Below are positions 37,419 to 46,851 of a stretch of 64,000 nt of DNA, in pieces. A program made the translations under genes and the position numbers. This DNA is from Stemphylium vesicarium (taxonomy: Eukaryota > Ascomycota > Dothideomycetes > Pleosporales > Pleosporaceae), in the NCBI GenBank assembly GCA_004380135.1, contig QXCR01000035.1:151386-215385 (forward strand), read 5' to 3'. Numbering within the stretch: the first letter of the stretch is position 1; each line of letters starts with the position of its first letter. The notes beneath the pieces were generated by a model that saw only the letters and a list, made by a program, of their open reading frames with translations, was not told the origin of the DNA and ran no database searches.

Positions 37419-38332
37419 ATGACGGAAATAATTTCGGGAGTTGCCTTCATCACGGAAGCGGGGTCTGGTAACGATGACTTGCAGCAAAGCCCATTGCAAA
37501 GAGGAATGATAGCTGACACCATGTTGCAGGCTTTGGTCAGAGCGCCGCATTCTCGCTGGCCCAGCACGGTGTGCGCCAATTTGCCCTCGTCGACACCAAT
37601 GAAGCCGGGCTGCAGGAAACAACGCAGAGGCTGGCATCACAGTACAAGGTTACAGACGTGCTGAGCGTCTCCACCGAATGTAGCTCTGAGGAGACAGTCG
37701 AGTCGGCCGTCCAGCAAGCCGCGTCACGCTTCGGACGCATCGATTTCGCCATCAACAATGCTGGATTCGGCGGGCCGATGGGGGGCAGTCCCGACACAGC
37801 GCCTGCCGCGTTCGAGGCTCATTTAAAAGAGCACGTAACGGGGGTTTGGCTTTGGCATCGGGCCGAGCTACGGCAAATGCTGCAGCAGGAACCGCGCGAT
37901 ATGCGTTATGGCCGTGGCAGCATCGTGCACGTCTGCTCGGTACATGCTTTCGCTGCTTCGCCACCCCTAGTCGCTGCTGGTGCGTATGTAGCGGGCCGGC
38001 ACGCTGTGCTTGGTTTGACACGCTCAGAGGGCGTGCTGTATGCGCCACAGCAGATCCGCATCAATGCACTCTGCCCTGGATACATTGCGTCACCCCTCAT
38101 CGAGTCTTCAGAACAGACCAAGGCTTTCATCGGTAACCTTGTACGGGAACGCGTACCTGCGAACCGACTTGGACAACCTGAGGAGGTTGCCGATGCAGTA
38201 GTATTCTTGGCCGGGCCCATGAGCAGCTACATGTTTGGTCAATCACTAGTGCTTGACGGGTATGTTGTTCAACCATTACGTAAGAGAGAGTATGAAGCGC
38301 TAATTAAAAACAGGGGCTATCTGGCTCAGTGA
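37419..38332 (+). CDS. Short-chain dehydrogenase/reductase with altered active-site residues
   Basis: Two exons: 37419-37467 and 37530-38332, with a 62-bp intron. The product is 283 residues starting MTEIISGVAF. The Rossmann glycine motif reads TEAGSGFG where TGxxxGxG is usual, so the first Gly is Glu. INNAGFGGP is intact. The catalytic region reads CSVHAFAASPPL, then AYVAGRHAVLGL. The Ser and Tyr are present, but the Lys of YxxxK is Arg. NALCPGYIASPLIE and RLGQPEEVADAVVFLAGP complete a classical SDR. SDRs of this kind reduce ketones or oxidise alcohols with NAD(P)H. The two substitutions may weaken or abolish activity. It is the leftmost gene that could belong to the cluster; membership is inferred from position. 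Confidence 0.82.
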
Positions 38333-38950
38333 AGATTCATGGTGTTCTGGTGCTTCGACCTACCAGATGAATAGATGAGGCGTATTTGCGTACCTGGAAC
38401 CCTGAAGATTCGCGGCACATGTGCCTTGACGTCCTGTCTCGGGGACCAATTCTGTAGCGCGTGTATGTAATCGGTTATCTTTCGCGACGCATCCGTCTTC
38501 AGTGGTAGAGCCTTGCCCACTTCCAGCCCCACAAATCTCGTGAAAGACAACTACATTTCACTCGGGGGTTGCGTTAGAGGCCGATCAAGGGCGAGAGTGG
38601 AAAAAATGATTCCGGCGCAAGCGGTGGATAACGATTCTGAAGGACAGTGACTATATGCCTTGGATCACGCACTCATTATCGGCGTGAAACCCTTGAATCC
38701 ATTGATCGAATATTAAGATATTACAGCAGGGCTGATGGGGTATACGCAGCATGTTACACATGCTTCCTCAGATCTCTGTTACACCGACTAATCTGAACCC
38801 GAGATTCTCCAACGCCTGGCCTAAAACGTGCAAACTCCAAACACCATATAGTGCTCCGATACACCCAATCAAACAGCCCCCAAAGTTGAAGTACAATAAC
38901 TGCACGCCGCATAAAGATGGACTATGACCAGTCCGCATCCACGGCAACCC
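38333..38950. other. Convergent intergenic region
   Basis: It lies between the ends of the SDR (+) and the AflR-like gene (-). No coding signal beyond shadow frames. It presumably contains both 3' UTRs. Confidence 0.5.
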
Positions 38951-39646
38951 CTAAAATACATTGCTCGCCCCGCCGCTATTTAGCAACGAGCGCGCTTTGA
39001 GGCGGCGTATGCATGCACGCACCAGACGGAGATTTGTGCGGACGATTTCAAGGCAGGCTGGCGAAAAAGGCGCTGCTTCGCTGGTCGTGCCGCTGGAGCC
39101 TCCACCGGGTGAAGAGGAGACAGAAGGTGAGGGTCCAGATGTGACAAGGGCGGCTTCAAGGGAGCCTAGGACGGCCGAGAAACCAGTCAAGCGTAGTGTC
39201 ATCAGTTCGTTGCTGAGCGCGTCGGCTTCATCAGCGGCGAGATCGTAGCTACCAAGGGAGAATTTCCATGACTGGGCTGTCGGCGGAGTTGCATGCTGGC
39301 TTTCGTTGGGGTTGGTGGTATTGGTAGTAGTTGTAGTAGCTGTGGGAGGAATAGTGGTACCGCTGGTATCCGTAGACGTCTCTGTGACATCCTCGCAGTC
39401 AAGGTTCCATAATCGGCACAGCCAGTCGACCAGATGTGCGCACAAGATGGTGATGGCGGTCAATGGGAGTCGTTCCTGGCGGCATCGTTCGCAACTCAAT
39501 ACTGCGAGGCTGGGTCGCTCTGCTGCAGAGGTGACTTGGAGTGCGGTTTCGAGCGGTACTTGCGATGATGTGGTGAGCTCTTCGACACGAGCAAGTGTGC
39601 GTAGCGCGAGAAAGGCGCAACCGCAGTCTACGCGTTGCATCTCCAT
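38951..39646 (-). CDS. AflR-like C-terminal-domain protein lacking the DNA-binding cluster
   Basis: A single exon of 231 residues starting MEMQRVDCGC. It resembles the C-terminal region of fungal AflR-type Zn2Cys6 regulators: an N-terminal helical part with Cys (SCERCRQERLPL, ITILCAHLVDWLCRLW), a Thr/Pro/Ser linker, then FSLGSYDLAADEADALSNEL and LEIVRTNLRLVRACIRRLKARSLL. No Zn2Cys6 cluster is encoded, and the 200 bp upstream on the same strand shows no CX2CX6C exon. It faces away from the ketoreductase at 40313 across a 666-bp shared promoter. It may be a truncated regulator or act as a partner or modulator of a full AflR-type factor such as the one at 46852. That role is inference. Confidence 0.65.
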   Translation of the reverse strand: MEMQRVDCGCAFLALRTLARVEELTTSSQVPLETALQVTSAAERPSLAVLSCERCRQERLPLTAITILCAHLVDWLCRLWNLDCEDVTETSTDTSGTTIPPTATTTTTNTTNPNESQHATPPTAQSWKFSLGSYDLAADEADALSNELMTLRLTGFSAVLGSLEAALVTSGPSPSVSSSPGGGSSGTTSEAAPFSPACLEIVRTNLRLVRACIRRLKARSLLNSGGASNVF

Positions 39647-40312
39647 TTGAGTCTTAGATACTAAGGATATTGTTCCTTCTTATGGTCTGATAGTCATCCT
39701 TGCAGAAGACATCATCGCCAGACTGTCTTGGGCCAAAACAGGTCCTAGTTTCCACTTTTGCATGTCGTCGATTGATTGCATCTACCCAAACACACTTTTT
39801 TACCTCCACGTTACGATACAGACGATCTGACTAGTTATCGCGTCGTACAGGACATCAGCTTTGCCTTGCCCATCGTGGAGACCGGCAGCCGCCTATGGCG
39901 TGGCACTAGCTAGGGCCCCCTTGCTAGTTCCAGGTACTAGCCCGAGCCTGGCAGTATGCACGGTTGAAAATCGAACAGGTTTAGCGGGTTCGGTGTGTTT
40001 TGCATGAGGCTTCAAGGGGGTGCTTGCTATGGAGCGGGTTATTGGCTAGTGAGGCATGCTCACTGCCGTTAGGTTTAACACTGGTGCTATTATCCGACGA
40101 TTGGACCAGAAAAGGTAACGATCACATGCACAACACCATTAATCCCCCGAGGTTACGAACTTCCGACTCGCTCTTGTTAATACCTACAGTGACGTCTTTG
40201 CAAGTAGAAGATATATAGAATGATTGACAATCTACATCTCTGCGATGCTTCACAGTGTTTATCAAGGAGCTAGTGGACCTACAACAATCGTTTCACGGTA
40301 TTCCATTCCAAG
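39647..40312. promoter_or_regulatory. Divergent promoter between AflR-like fragment and ketoreductase
   Basis: A 666-bp region that must drive both genes. A TATA-like element TATATAG lies at 40212-40218, 95 bp before the ketoreductase ATG. A half-matching AflR-type site TCGTTTCACGG (TCG-N5-CGG) lies at 40288-40298. No exact TCG-N5-CGA was found here. Confidence 0.45.
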
Positions 40313-41481
40313 ATGGCAGCTTTCGATAGTCCCGCAATCGCACCGGGCTCCACCATCCTCGTAACGGGGGCCAACGGCTTTGTTGGGGCTCACATCGCAG
40401 ACCAGCTTCTCCAGCAAGGTTACAAAGTGCGAGGCACAGTGCGAGACGCTGTCAAGCACCAATGGCTTGCAGATCTTTTCTCGCAAAAGTATGGCAAGGA
40501 AAAATTTGAGTTCATCACCGTCAAAGACATGAGAGAAGCCGGTGCATTCGACGATGCAGTCTCAGGTATTGTTCCCGCTCAACGTCGCATTGCCCCGCCA
40601 CTAACGAATATCTACCGTCTAGGTGTCAGTGGCATCGCGCACGTTGCGTCAGTGCGGAGCATGAACGTTACACCAGAGGAGTTGCTCCGTACCACCGTTG
40701 CCGGCACTTTGGGATGTCTTCACTCAGCGGCCAAGGAGCCAAGTGTGAAGCGATTCGTTCTAACCTCCTCTTCCGCTGCGGTCCGCTCGCTGCAAGCTTA
40801 CCGTGGGACGGACACAGTGTTGGCGACTGAGTATGACGAGCAAACGCTGGCCTTGGCCAAGAATATCCCGGCTGCTCTTCCGCCGATGCAGAAGTTCATG
40901 ATCGCCTACTTTGCCTCCAAGGTCGCGGCCGAACAAGCCTTTTGGGACTGGGTCAAGAACAACAAGCCGCACTTTTCTGTAAACGCGGTGCTGCCTTGCA
41001 CCATTTATGGAAGCCCGCTAGACGTGGCTCACCAAGGGTTTCCATCTACCTCGAGGATCCCGCTCCAGATCTTGGACGGCGACACGGATTCTATCAAGCA
41101 TGTGCAACGCTGTAAGTCGCTCCTTCTCTTTCTATGTTTACGATTTAAAAAATGGCTAAGCCTAGCGTAGTTTACTACGTCCATGTGCAGGATGTAGCTC
41201 GCCTTCACGTTGCCGGCTTAATTCACCCGGCAGTCAGTGACGAGCGCATTTTTGCATTTGCCGCCTCGTATTCGATCAACGAGTTCTTCGACATCTTTGC
41301 TAAGGCCGTACCAGGTTACGAAACCCGAGAGAAAATCGCCGGCTTGGATTTCACGCTGGCAGAGATCGGGCCTCGCGCGAAAGCGGAGGCGCTACTGAAA
41401 GATATGGGACGGTCAGGTTTCGCGGGGCTGGAGGAGACCATTACCGATAGCGTGCTGACACGCATCAAGGCGCCTTCATAG
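40313..41481 (+). CDS. NAD-dependent epimerase/ketoreductase (dihydroflavonol-reductase/GRE2-like)
   Basis: Three exons: 40313-40565, 40623-41111 and 41171-41481. The product is 350 residues starting MAAFDSPAIA. The N-terminal Rossmann motif is ILVTGANGFVGAHIAD. VAGTLGCLHSAAKEP and VKRFVLTSSSAAV are typical of extended SDRs. The catalytic YxxxK is AYFASKVAAEQAFWDW. VNAVLPCTIYGSPL and YYVHVQDVARLHVAGL follow, as in aldehyde/ketone reductases of the GRE2 and dihydroflavonol 4-reductase group. It probably reduces a carbonyl with NADPH in the cytosol. Its position between cluster-type genes suggests a tailoring reduction, but such enzymes also occur outside clusters. Confidence 0.87.
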
Positions 41482-42207
41482 CTGTGCTGTACAACGGCGG
41501 AACTTTTGTAATGTAGTCTATCCACGAATGCAGTAGGTGGTGTAAGCAAGTGAATTGTGTTATTCGTTATTTCTCGACGCGGGCTGACGCTGATGCTGGT
41601 GCAATGCCTGGCGAAGAAAGAGAGCGTCAATTCTGATCAGGTCTCCTATCGTGCGAAATGCATCTCTTGACATTGTTCCGGATGTCGTGAGCAAGGAAGG
41701 AAGAATGAGAATCAGAGATGCGTGATGTTGCAGAGTCGAAGTCCCCAACAGCTTGGTAAGAGAGCGGCTCCCGGACGCTAGCACTGGTTCTGCTTGGCCT
41801 CCACCCGGACAGTCGGCGCCAGGCGGCTTCCGTCTCGCCCGAAAACCCAACACCCGGAATCCACTTTCACAATAAGCATGCCCAGTACCCAGCTACCCAC
41901 TCTCCGGGGGGAACTTGTCCCGCGTCTTGTGTAGAGCCGCTGCACGGGTAGCAGGTATGCCGTCATCTTTTAGCGCAACCCACGAACTGGCTAGCTGTCC
42001 AAGAAACTCGGCAGAGAACTTGGGAAGCTTCACTGACATTGACCAGGTAGGTAGTAGCATGGCAAGATAAGAATACACATTTAGTACCGAGACCATCTAG
42101 ATTAAACTACTTTATATAAAACTAGAAACGCGTCGCTTTTTTCCCTCAGGCTCTAACAATACAGAGCTCCTTCCTCGCTGGAACTGCTCCCTGGAAGCAC
42201 CACTGCT
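41482..42207. other. Convergent intergenic region
   Basis: It lies between the ketoreductase (+) and the first TauD gene (-). Only shadow ORFs of under 105 codons. It holds both 3' UTRs; nothing else recognised. Confidence 0.5.
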
Positions 42208-43643
42208 TTACGAGGACTCCTCCTTCGCTTCCTCCGCCAAGCCTTCGCGCATAGACTTGCTGTTAGGATCGAAGTATGGCTTTTCTCCAATGCCGCAGAC
42301 ACGGAATCCGAACCGCTCGCCGAAGTCGTCGTAATCCATGGTCGCGTTGTGCACCATGCTGCGGTTGTCCCAGATAGCTGTTGCGCACGTCAGTATCAAG
42401 TCGGTCCGAGAAGAGTCGTATGCTGAAAGACGTACCCATGTCACCAGGACCTTGCCACCTGAAGCGGCACTGCAGGTCGTGGTTGCGAAGCACCATGTCC
42501 ATCAGCCAGTTCAGGATCATGTCGCTCTCCGGGGGAGTCAGACCGTTAATTGAACCGGGCTATTATGGGCCGTTTCGTCAGCAATTGCATGGCTCAGACG
42601 ACAGAGAGATACATACGTATGCGCCGATTGCGAAGACGCTCTTCCACCCAGTTACGGGATTCGTGCGAACCACCGGGTGCACTGCCTTCAGCGGATTGCC
42701 AGTGTTCTCAGGGTGGCCGCGCGCGTCCGTATACACTTGGATCTTTGCGTTCTTGATGATCTTTTCGAAGACTGAGGAGCATGTTAGCAAAAGGGTGTTG
42801 GATGATCTATGGCTTATTTGACTCACATGGCGCGGTGTAGTTTGCGGTGTGTTGTTCCAGGAACTTTCGCATCGGCTCGCTGATGCGGTCGTAGACTTCA
42901 TAGCCTGATGCCCACAGCGTGTCTGGAACATATGTATCAGTACAGTGTTGGTAGGATGGTTCGTGACGAACATACCTCCTCCGACGGAGGGCAATTCTGT
43001 AAGTCGCAAGCATGTGTAATCAGAAGGCACTTGTTCCGACTGGATGTCGCTGTGCCATGCCTCGAGCGCTTGCCTTGCATTTCCTAGGTCACGAGGCGTG
43101 GCCTTGCCGTTCACCATCTTTCTCTGGCGGGAGTTGATGGTGCTGATGTGGAGGTCGTCGCCGCCCATTGCTCTCTGGGGATTGAGCACGGGGTGAATGT
43201 GTAGGGTTGATTCCTTTGGCTTCCCCACCAACTCGCCCATCCGCTGGATTAGGGTCTTCTGGAGATCATTGTTCATATCACTTTGGTTGCGGAAGAACAC
43301 GACTCCACGTCGAGATACTAAAGTAAACGCACCAGTCAGTTCGGTCTTCTCGGGGGAGCTCCTTTCCGCACTTACTGGTAATGGCGAGATCTTTCAGCAG
43401 CTCATCGGAGTTGGGGGCGTTGAGCATTTGAACGAGGTTTACCTCAGGGAATTCGGTGCCCACAGTAGGTGTAACCATGAACTGCTTTAGAGGCTTAAGA
43501 ACGCCCTTCAGCTTCAATGGCTTTGGGAAGCTCGTTTCTTGGGCAAATCCTCTGCTTAAGCATGGTGAACGAGATGGTTGGAACAAAGAAAGACGTAGTG
43601 TTGGTGTAGCGCGGCAGAGCAAGGTATTGGCGGATCTCGACAT
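42208..43643 (-). CDS. TauD/TfdA-family 2-oxoglutarate/Fe(II) dioxygenase with presequence
   Basis: Six exons: 43643-43376, 43317-42977 (edge within one base; the frame supports a last base at 42976), 42922-42827, 42771-42617, 42559-42436 and 42377-42208. All five junctions keep frame, giving 384 residues. The first 35 residues are rich in Arg, Ser and Leu with no acid until Glu36 (MSRSANTLLCRATPTLRLSL), suggesting mitochondrial import. The metal site is complete: HxD in AWHSDIQSEQ, the distal His in WDNRSMVHNAT, and the 2-oxoglutarate-binding Arg near GFRVCGIGEKP. Fungal members include sulfonate and taurine dioxygenases and cluster-encoded oxygenases. It shares a 744-bp divergent promoter with the NmrA-like gene. 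The substrate is unknown. Confidence 0.86.
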
Positions 43644-44129
43644 GGTGAAAGATGACCTAGGTGCTATTTGGAAACAAAGAACAGCAGGGAAGAAGTAGGT
43701 AGCTAATGATTGTATGGAGGCAGTCTTGCTAATGTAATAATAGGCTCTAGAGATACTCTCACAGTATCGTTAAACCGAAAGATCGGTAGATTTCTTCTCC
43801 TTTACGGTGCCCAGTGTCCGGTGCATATGTTCGAAGTGGTACGAGTCGTGAGGGACGTGTGTTGAACTGAACTGCCGATTACCAGACTAAGCTGAAGTCA
43901 GCATAGTCCATAACAAGCAATGCCCTAACTTACACGGCTATAGCTAATGTGAGATTGCTCATGATGGTGGTGGATCATGTATTTGGCTCGGGGAATTTCT
44001 GAAAGACGGGCCGACTCCAACCTGCGGGACATTTACGAGTACAGTGTTGAGGGCTCATCGCCAAGAAATTCGTGGTATCTGATGCCACTCCCTACGTTTA
44101 CTCACCGAAGACGCGTTCGCTAGGTCCAT

Positions 44130-44140
44130 TCGATTGGCGA
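44130..44140. promoter_or_regulatory. AflR-type site TCG-ATTGG-CGA
   Basis: An exact match to the palindromic consensus TCG-N5-CGA known for AflR. It lies 248 bp before the NmrA-like ATG. Binding by the cluster's own AflR-like protein is inferred. One such match is expected per about 4 kb by chance. Confidence 0.5.
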
Positions 44141-44167
44141 CGTTGTCAAACCGCTGAGCCGGAATTG

Positions 44168-44178
44168 TCGAATGCCGA
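44168..44178. promoter_or_regulatory. AflR-type site TCG-AATGC-CGA
   Basis: A second exact TCG-N5-CGA match, 38 bp after the first and 210 bp before the NmrA-like ATG. Two sites so close together strengthen the case for real binding. Confidence 0.5.
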
Positions 44179-44387
44179 GAAAGCTCAGTATACTAGAACT
44201 GGCTGTCCGTGCTTCTGGTCTTTCACAGAGACTCAGGGAGTTATTGTTACTTTCTATAGAGAAAGGCTTTGCGCTCACAAACGTACCTATTTGTTGAGAC
44301 GTACAGATTTTGTTCAACGTTCGGACTTCGTATCCTCTCTTTCATTCCCCTACCACAACCCGGCGGACATAATCTTATTTACTAATT

Positions 44388-45480
44388 ATGGCCAAAAAAC
44401 TTATTGTAGTCACCGGTGCAACCGGTAACCAGGGTGGCTCTATAGCCCGTGGGCTGCTCAAGACCGGAGAGTGGCATGTCCGCGCAGTGACCAGGAACGC
44501 GAGCGGTGAAAAGGCGCAGAAGCTGGCTGCGGAGGGTATGGAAGTCGTGCAGGCCAGCTATGATGACGAGGAATCAGTTAGAAAGGCCTTCGATGTAAGT
44601 TATTTCCTGATTATCCTCTTCGCTTGAACGATATCTAACGCATCGACAGGGCGCACAAGCCATCTTCGCCGTGACCAACTGGTGGGATGCTTTCTTCAAA
44701 GGCGCCAGCCAAACCGGGGCTGGTGAAATTGAAGAGCGCCAAGGCATCACACTCGCGAAGCTGGCGGCTGAAGTGAAGACTTTGGAGCATTACATTTGGA
44801 GCACACTTCCTGCGGCAGACGAGATCACCCAAGGCAAATTCCCCGTTCCTCATTTTGACTTCAAAGCCAAGGTCGACAACCACATCTGGAAGAATCTGCC
44901 AGATCTAGCAGCAAAGACAACATTTCTAATGTTTGGTTTCTATCCATCCAATTTTGCCTTCTTCCCTATGTTGAAGCCGGTGCCACTAGTAGGTCAATGT
45001 CTTTATGATACACAATAGTCACATGACTAACGGCTACCGTGGTAGGCCACTGCGCCAGGAACGTATGTTTGGATGGTTCCATCCAAACCATCGACCGTTT
45101 ATCCCATGTCTGGTGACATGAATAAGGATCCAGGTGTTTGGGCGCGCCAGATTCTGGCTAACCCTAAGTTGACACACAGCAAGTATGCTGCTGTCTGCAC
45201 TGAGGTCATTACCCTCGGAGAAGCACTCTCTCAATGGGCAACTATCTCAGGAAAGAAGGGTGTGTATGTAGAGGTAAAGCCAGAGGTCATCGGCCAGATG
45301 TATGGGATAGCCGGAGAAGAGGCTGTTACCGGTGTATTGTTTGGTGAGGCAGTGAAGGATTGGTTTGGGCATGTCAAAGAGAAGGGTATTTTTGTCACCA
45401 AGGAGCAATTGGGTATCTCGATGGATGAGGTTTCTGACTTCAAGAAAAGCCTTGAGTCGGTAAAGCAGTTTTTAGGCTGA
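44388..45480 (+). CDS. NmrA-like family NAD(P)-binding protein
   Basis: Three exons: 44388-44594, 44650-44988 and 45046-45480. The product is 326 residues starting MAKKLIVVTG. The glycine-rich loop VTGATGNQGGSIARGLL and the segment WHVRAVTRNASGEKAQKLA are characteristic of NmrA/HSCARG and atypical SDRs. FAVTNWWDAFFK and LEHYIWSTLP follow. No catalytic YxxxK is obvious. Family members act as redox-sensing regulators or as isoflavone-reductase-like enzymes, and aflatoxin-type clusters carry such a gene (OrdB/AflX). The role here could be enzymatic or regulatory. Two AflR-type palindromes lie in its promoter, which supports co-regulation with the cluster. Confidence 0.87.
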
Positions 45481-46080
45481 ACCAATATGCGATCATGCTC
45501 TTCGCTCTGGCCCGCGATTAGTAACGTAACGAGATAATGAGAAGGTAACATGAGAGGCCATCAAGTACCAAGTTCGACCCATCTCCACTGCTTTTCATTC
45601 GAAATCGATCATGAAGCCCTTGCTGCTGCTTGTCCTTTTGTGTAGGCCGAGTTTTTCCCTCCAGTCTTCTTTGAGATTAGCCGAGTACATAGCCTTACAG
45701 GGCATTTCAAGGTGGAGCAGGTGGCCATTAGTTTTAGAGGGGCTCAAATCGAGGGCTCAAGATGGTGGGATTCGCGCCGTTCCTCATGCATGAACGAGAG
45801 TACTGTCACCGTTTAGAATGTGGGATAGGACCGAAGAAGGGCCTTTTGGGTAATTCAAAGGACCCTGCTCGGATGTCCAATTGGTTTCATGAGCTGAAGG
45901 AACAAAGTCTGCGCAAAGCCCAATGCGTGAACACTAGCGTTGTTGAGCAGTAGACATCTTCGACTACTCAGCGCCTAGGTAGCGTCCCTGCTAACAGCGC
46001 TAGCTAAATTGGCTTTCCTGCCATGCAAGGCTTAACTTTTACATATATCTTATCTTTGAGAGTGTAGAGGCGCAACCGAC

Positions 46081-46106
46081 GAAGGCCCTTTTGATGAAGG
46101 GCCTTC
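46081..46106. repeat. Inverted repeat (10-bp perfect stem, 6-nt loop)
   Basis: The arms GAAGGCCCTT and AAGGGCCTTC are exact reverse complements around TTGATG. It lies between the NmrA-like gene and the AflR-like regulator. It could be a hairpin in a transcript, a protein-binding dyad or a remnant of a small element. Confidence 0.8.
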
Positions 46107-46243
46107 TGAATACCTAGATATATTCCCTTCGTCCGATAGTCTCCACGCGAGCCGATCCCTGAACCTGATTGGTGGCACCAACCTCGGGACTTAGCATGAT
46201 ACTTCAACCGAACGATGCATTGACGCGTATCAGTGCGAGGCGA

Positions 46244-46254
46244 TCGATCGGCGG
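46244..46254. promoter_or_regulatory. AflR-type variant site TCG-ATCGG-CGG
   Basis: Matches the relaxed consensus TCG-N5-CGR about 600 bp before the AflR-like ATG. Autoregulation is possible but weakly supported, because the relaxed motif is common by chance. Confidence 0.25.
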
Positions 46255-46851
46255 AAGCGGGCGAACGTGGAACAGTATTTTGACATCAATGCTTACGTAC
46301 TACGCACAATCATGCAGTAGCCCCAGCTGCGATCAGTGTACTCAAGTACAGCCTTGAGAGATAGGTTCAAAGTACAAGGCTGACGCCCAGGAATAGTGCG
46401 CTGTTGCGCTAGGATCCTTTGGGTGCTTTACCTTTTGGTTGATACTAGGTATACTTGATTAGTGGATCACAATACCTGTAAGATGCATGTAAAATCATAG
46501 CCGTGCAATGTAAGATTGGGCACGTACAAAAAGGTCGCTTCATTCTAGGCCTTGTGTACCTTGGCGATCGTACCTAGGTTATCTTCCAACGTCGGGGATG
46601 GGGGTAAGTGATGCGAAAAGGCTGCGCTGTGGTTGGATGCACGCACACACCGTTAACGGGCCGAGCAACACGGGCCGAGCAACGTCGTCTCTGACACGTG
46701 GACAGGTTACATGCATCTGTTCCGAATCGTGCTTTAGTGCAATATCAATAACGTGTTGCTAAGTTCGTACAGTTTGGGTATATGTATAGTGACACAGCCA
46801 TTGTCTGCTAGCCATTCAGCCAACCTCAGAAGTGTCAACACCACGTTAAAT

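Larger units (their letters stand above)
43644..44387. promoter_or_regulatory. Divergent promoter TauD / NmrA-like with two AflR-type sites
   Basis: A 744-bp region between two outward-facing genes. It holds two exact TCG-N5-CGA palindromes, at 44130-44140 and 44168-44178 (listed separately), both nearer the NmrA-like start. Confidence 0.6.
45481..46851. promoter_or_regulatory. Intergenic region upstream of the AflR-like regulator
   Basis: A 1.4-kb gap holding the regulator promoter. It includes a perfect 10-bp inverted repeat at 46081-46106 and a TCG-N5-CGG sequence at 46244-46254. A TATA-like GTATATGTATAG lies at 46778-46789, about 65 bp before the ATG. A 60-codon frame at 45611 starting MKPLLLLVLL looks like a signal peptide but lacks other support. 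Confidence 0.45.

Noticed and set aside
45611..45793. 60-residue frame starting MKPLLLLVLL, like a small secreted protein
   Set aside because: Only the signal-like start supports it. There is no Cys framework and no splice partner, and the length is within chance.
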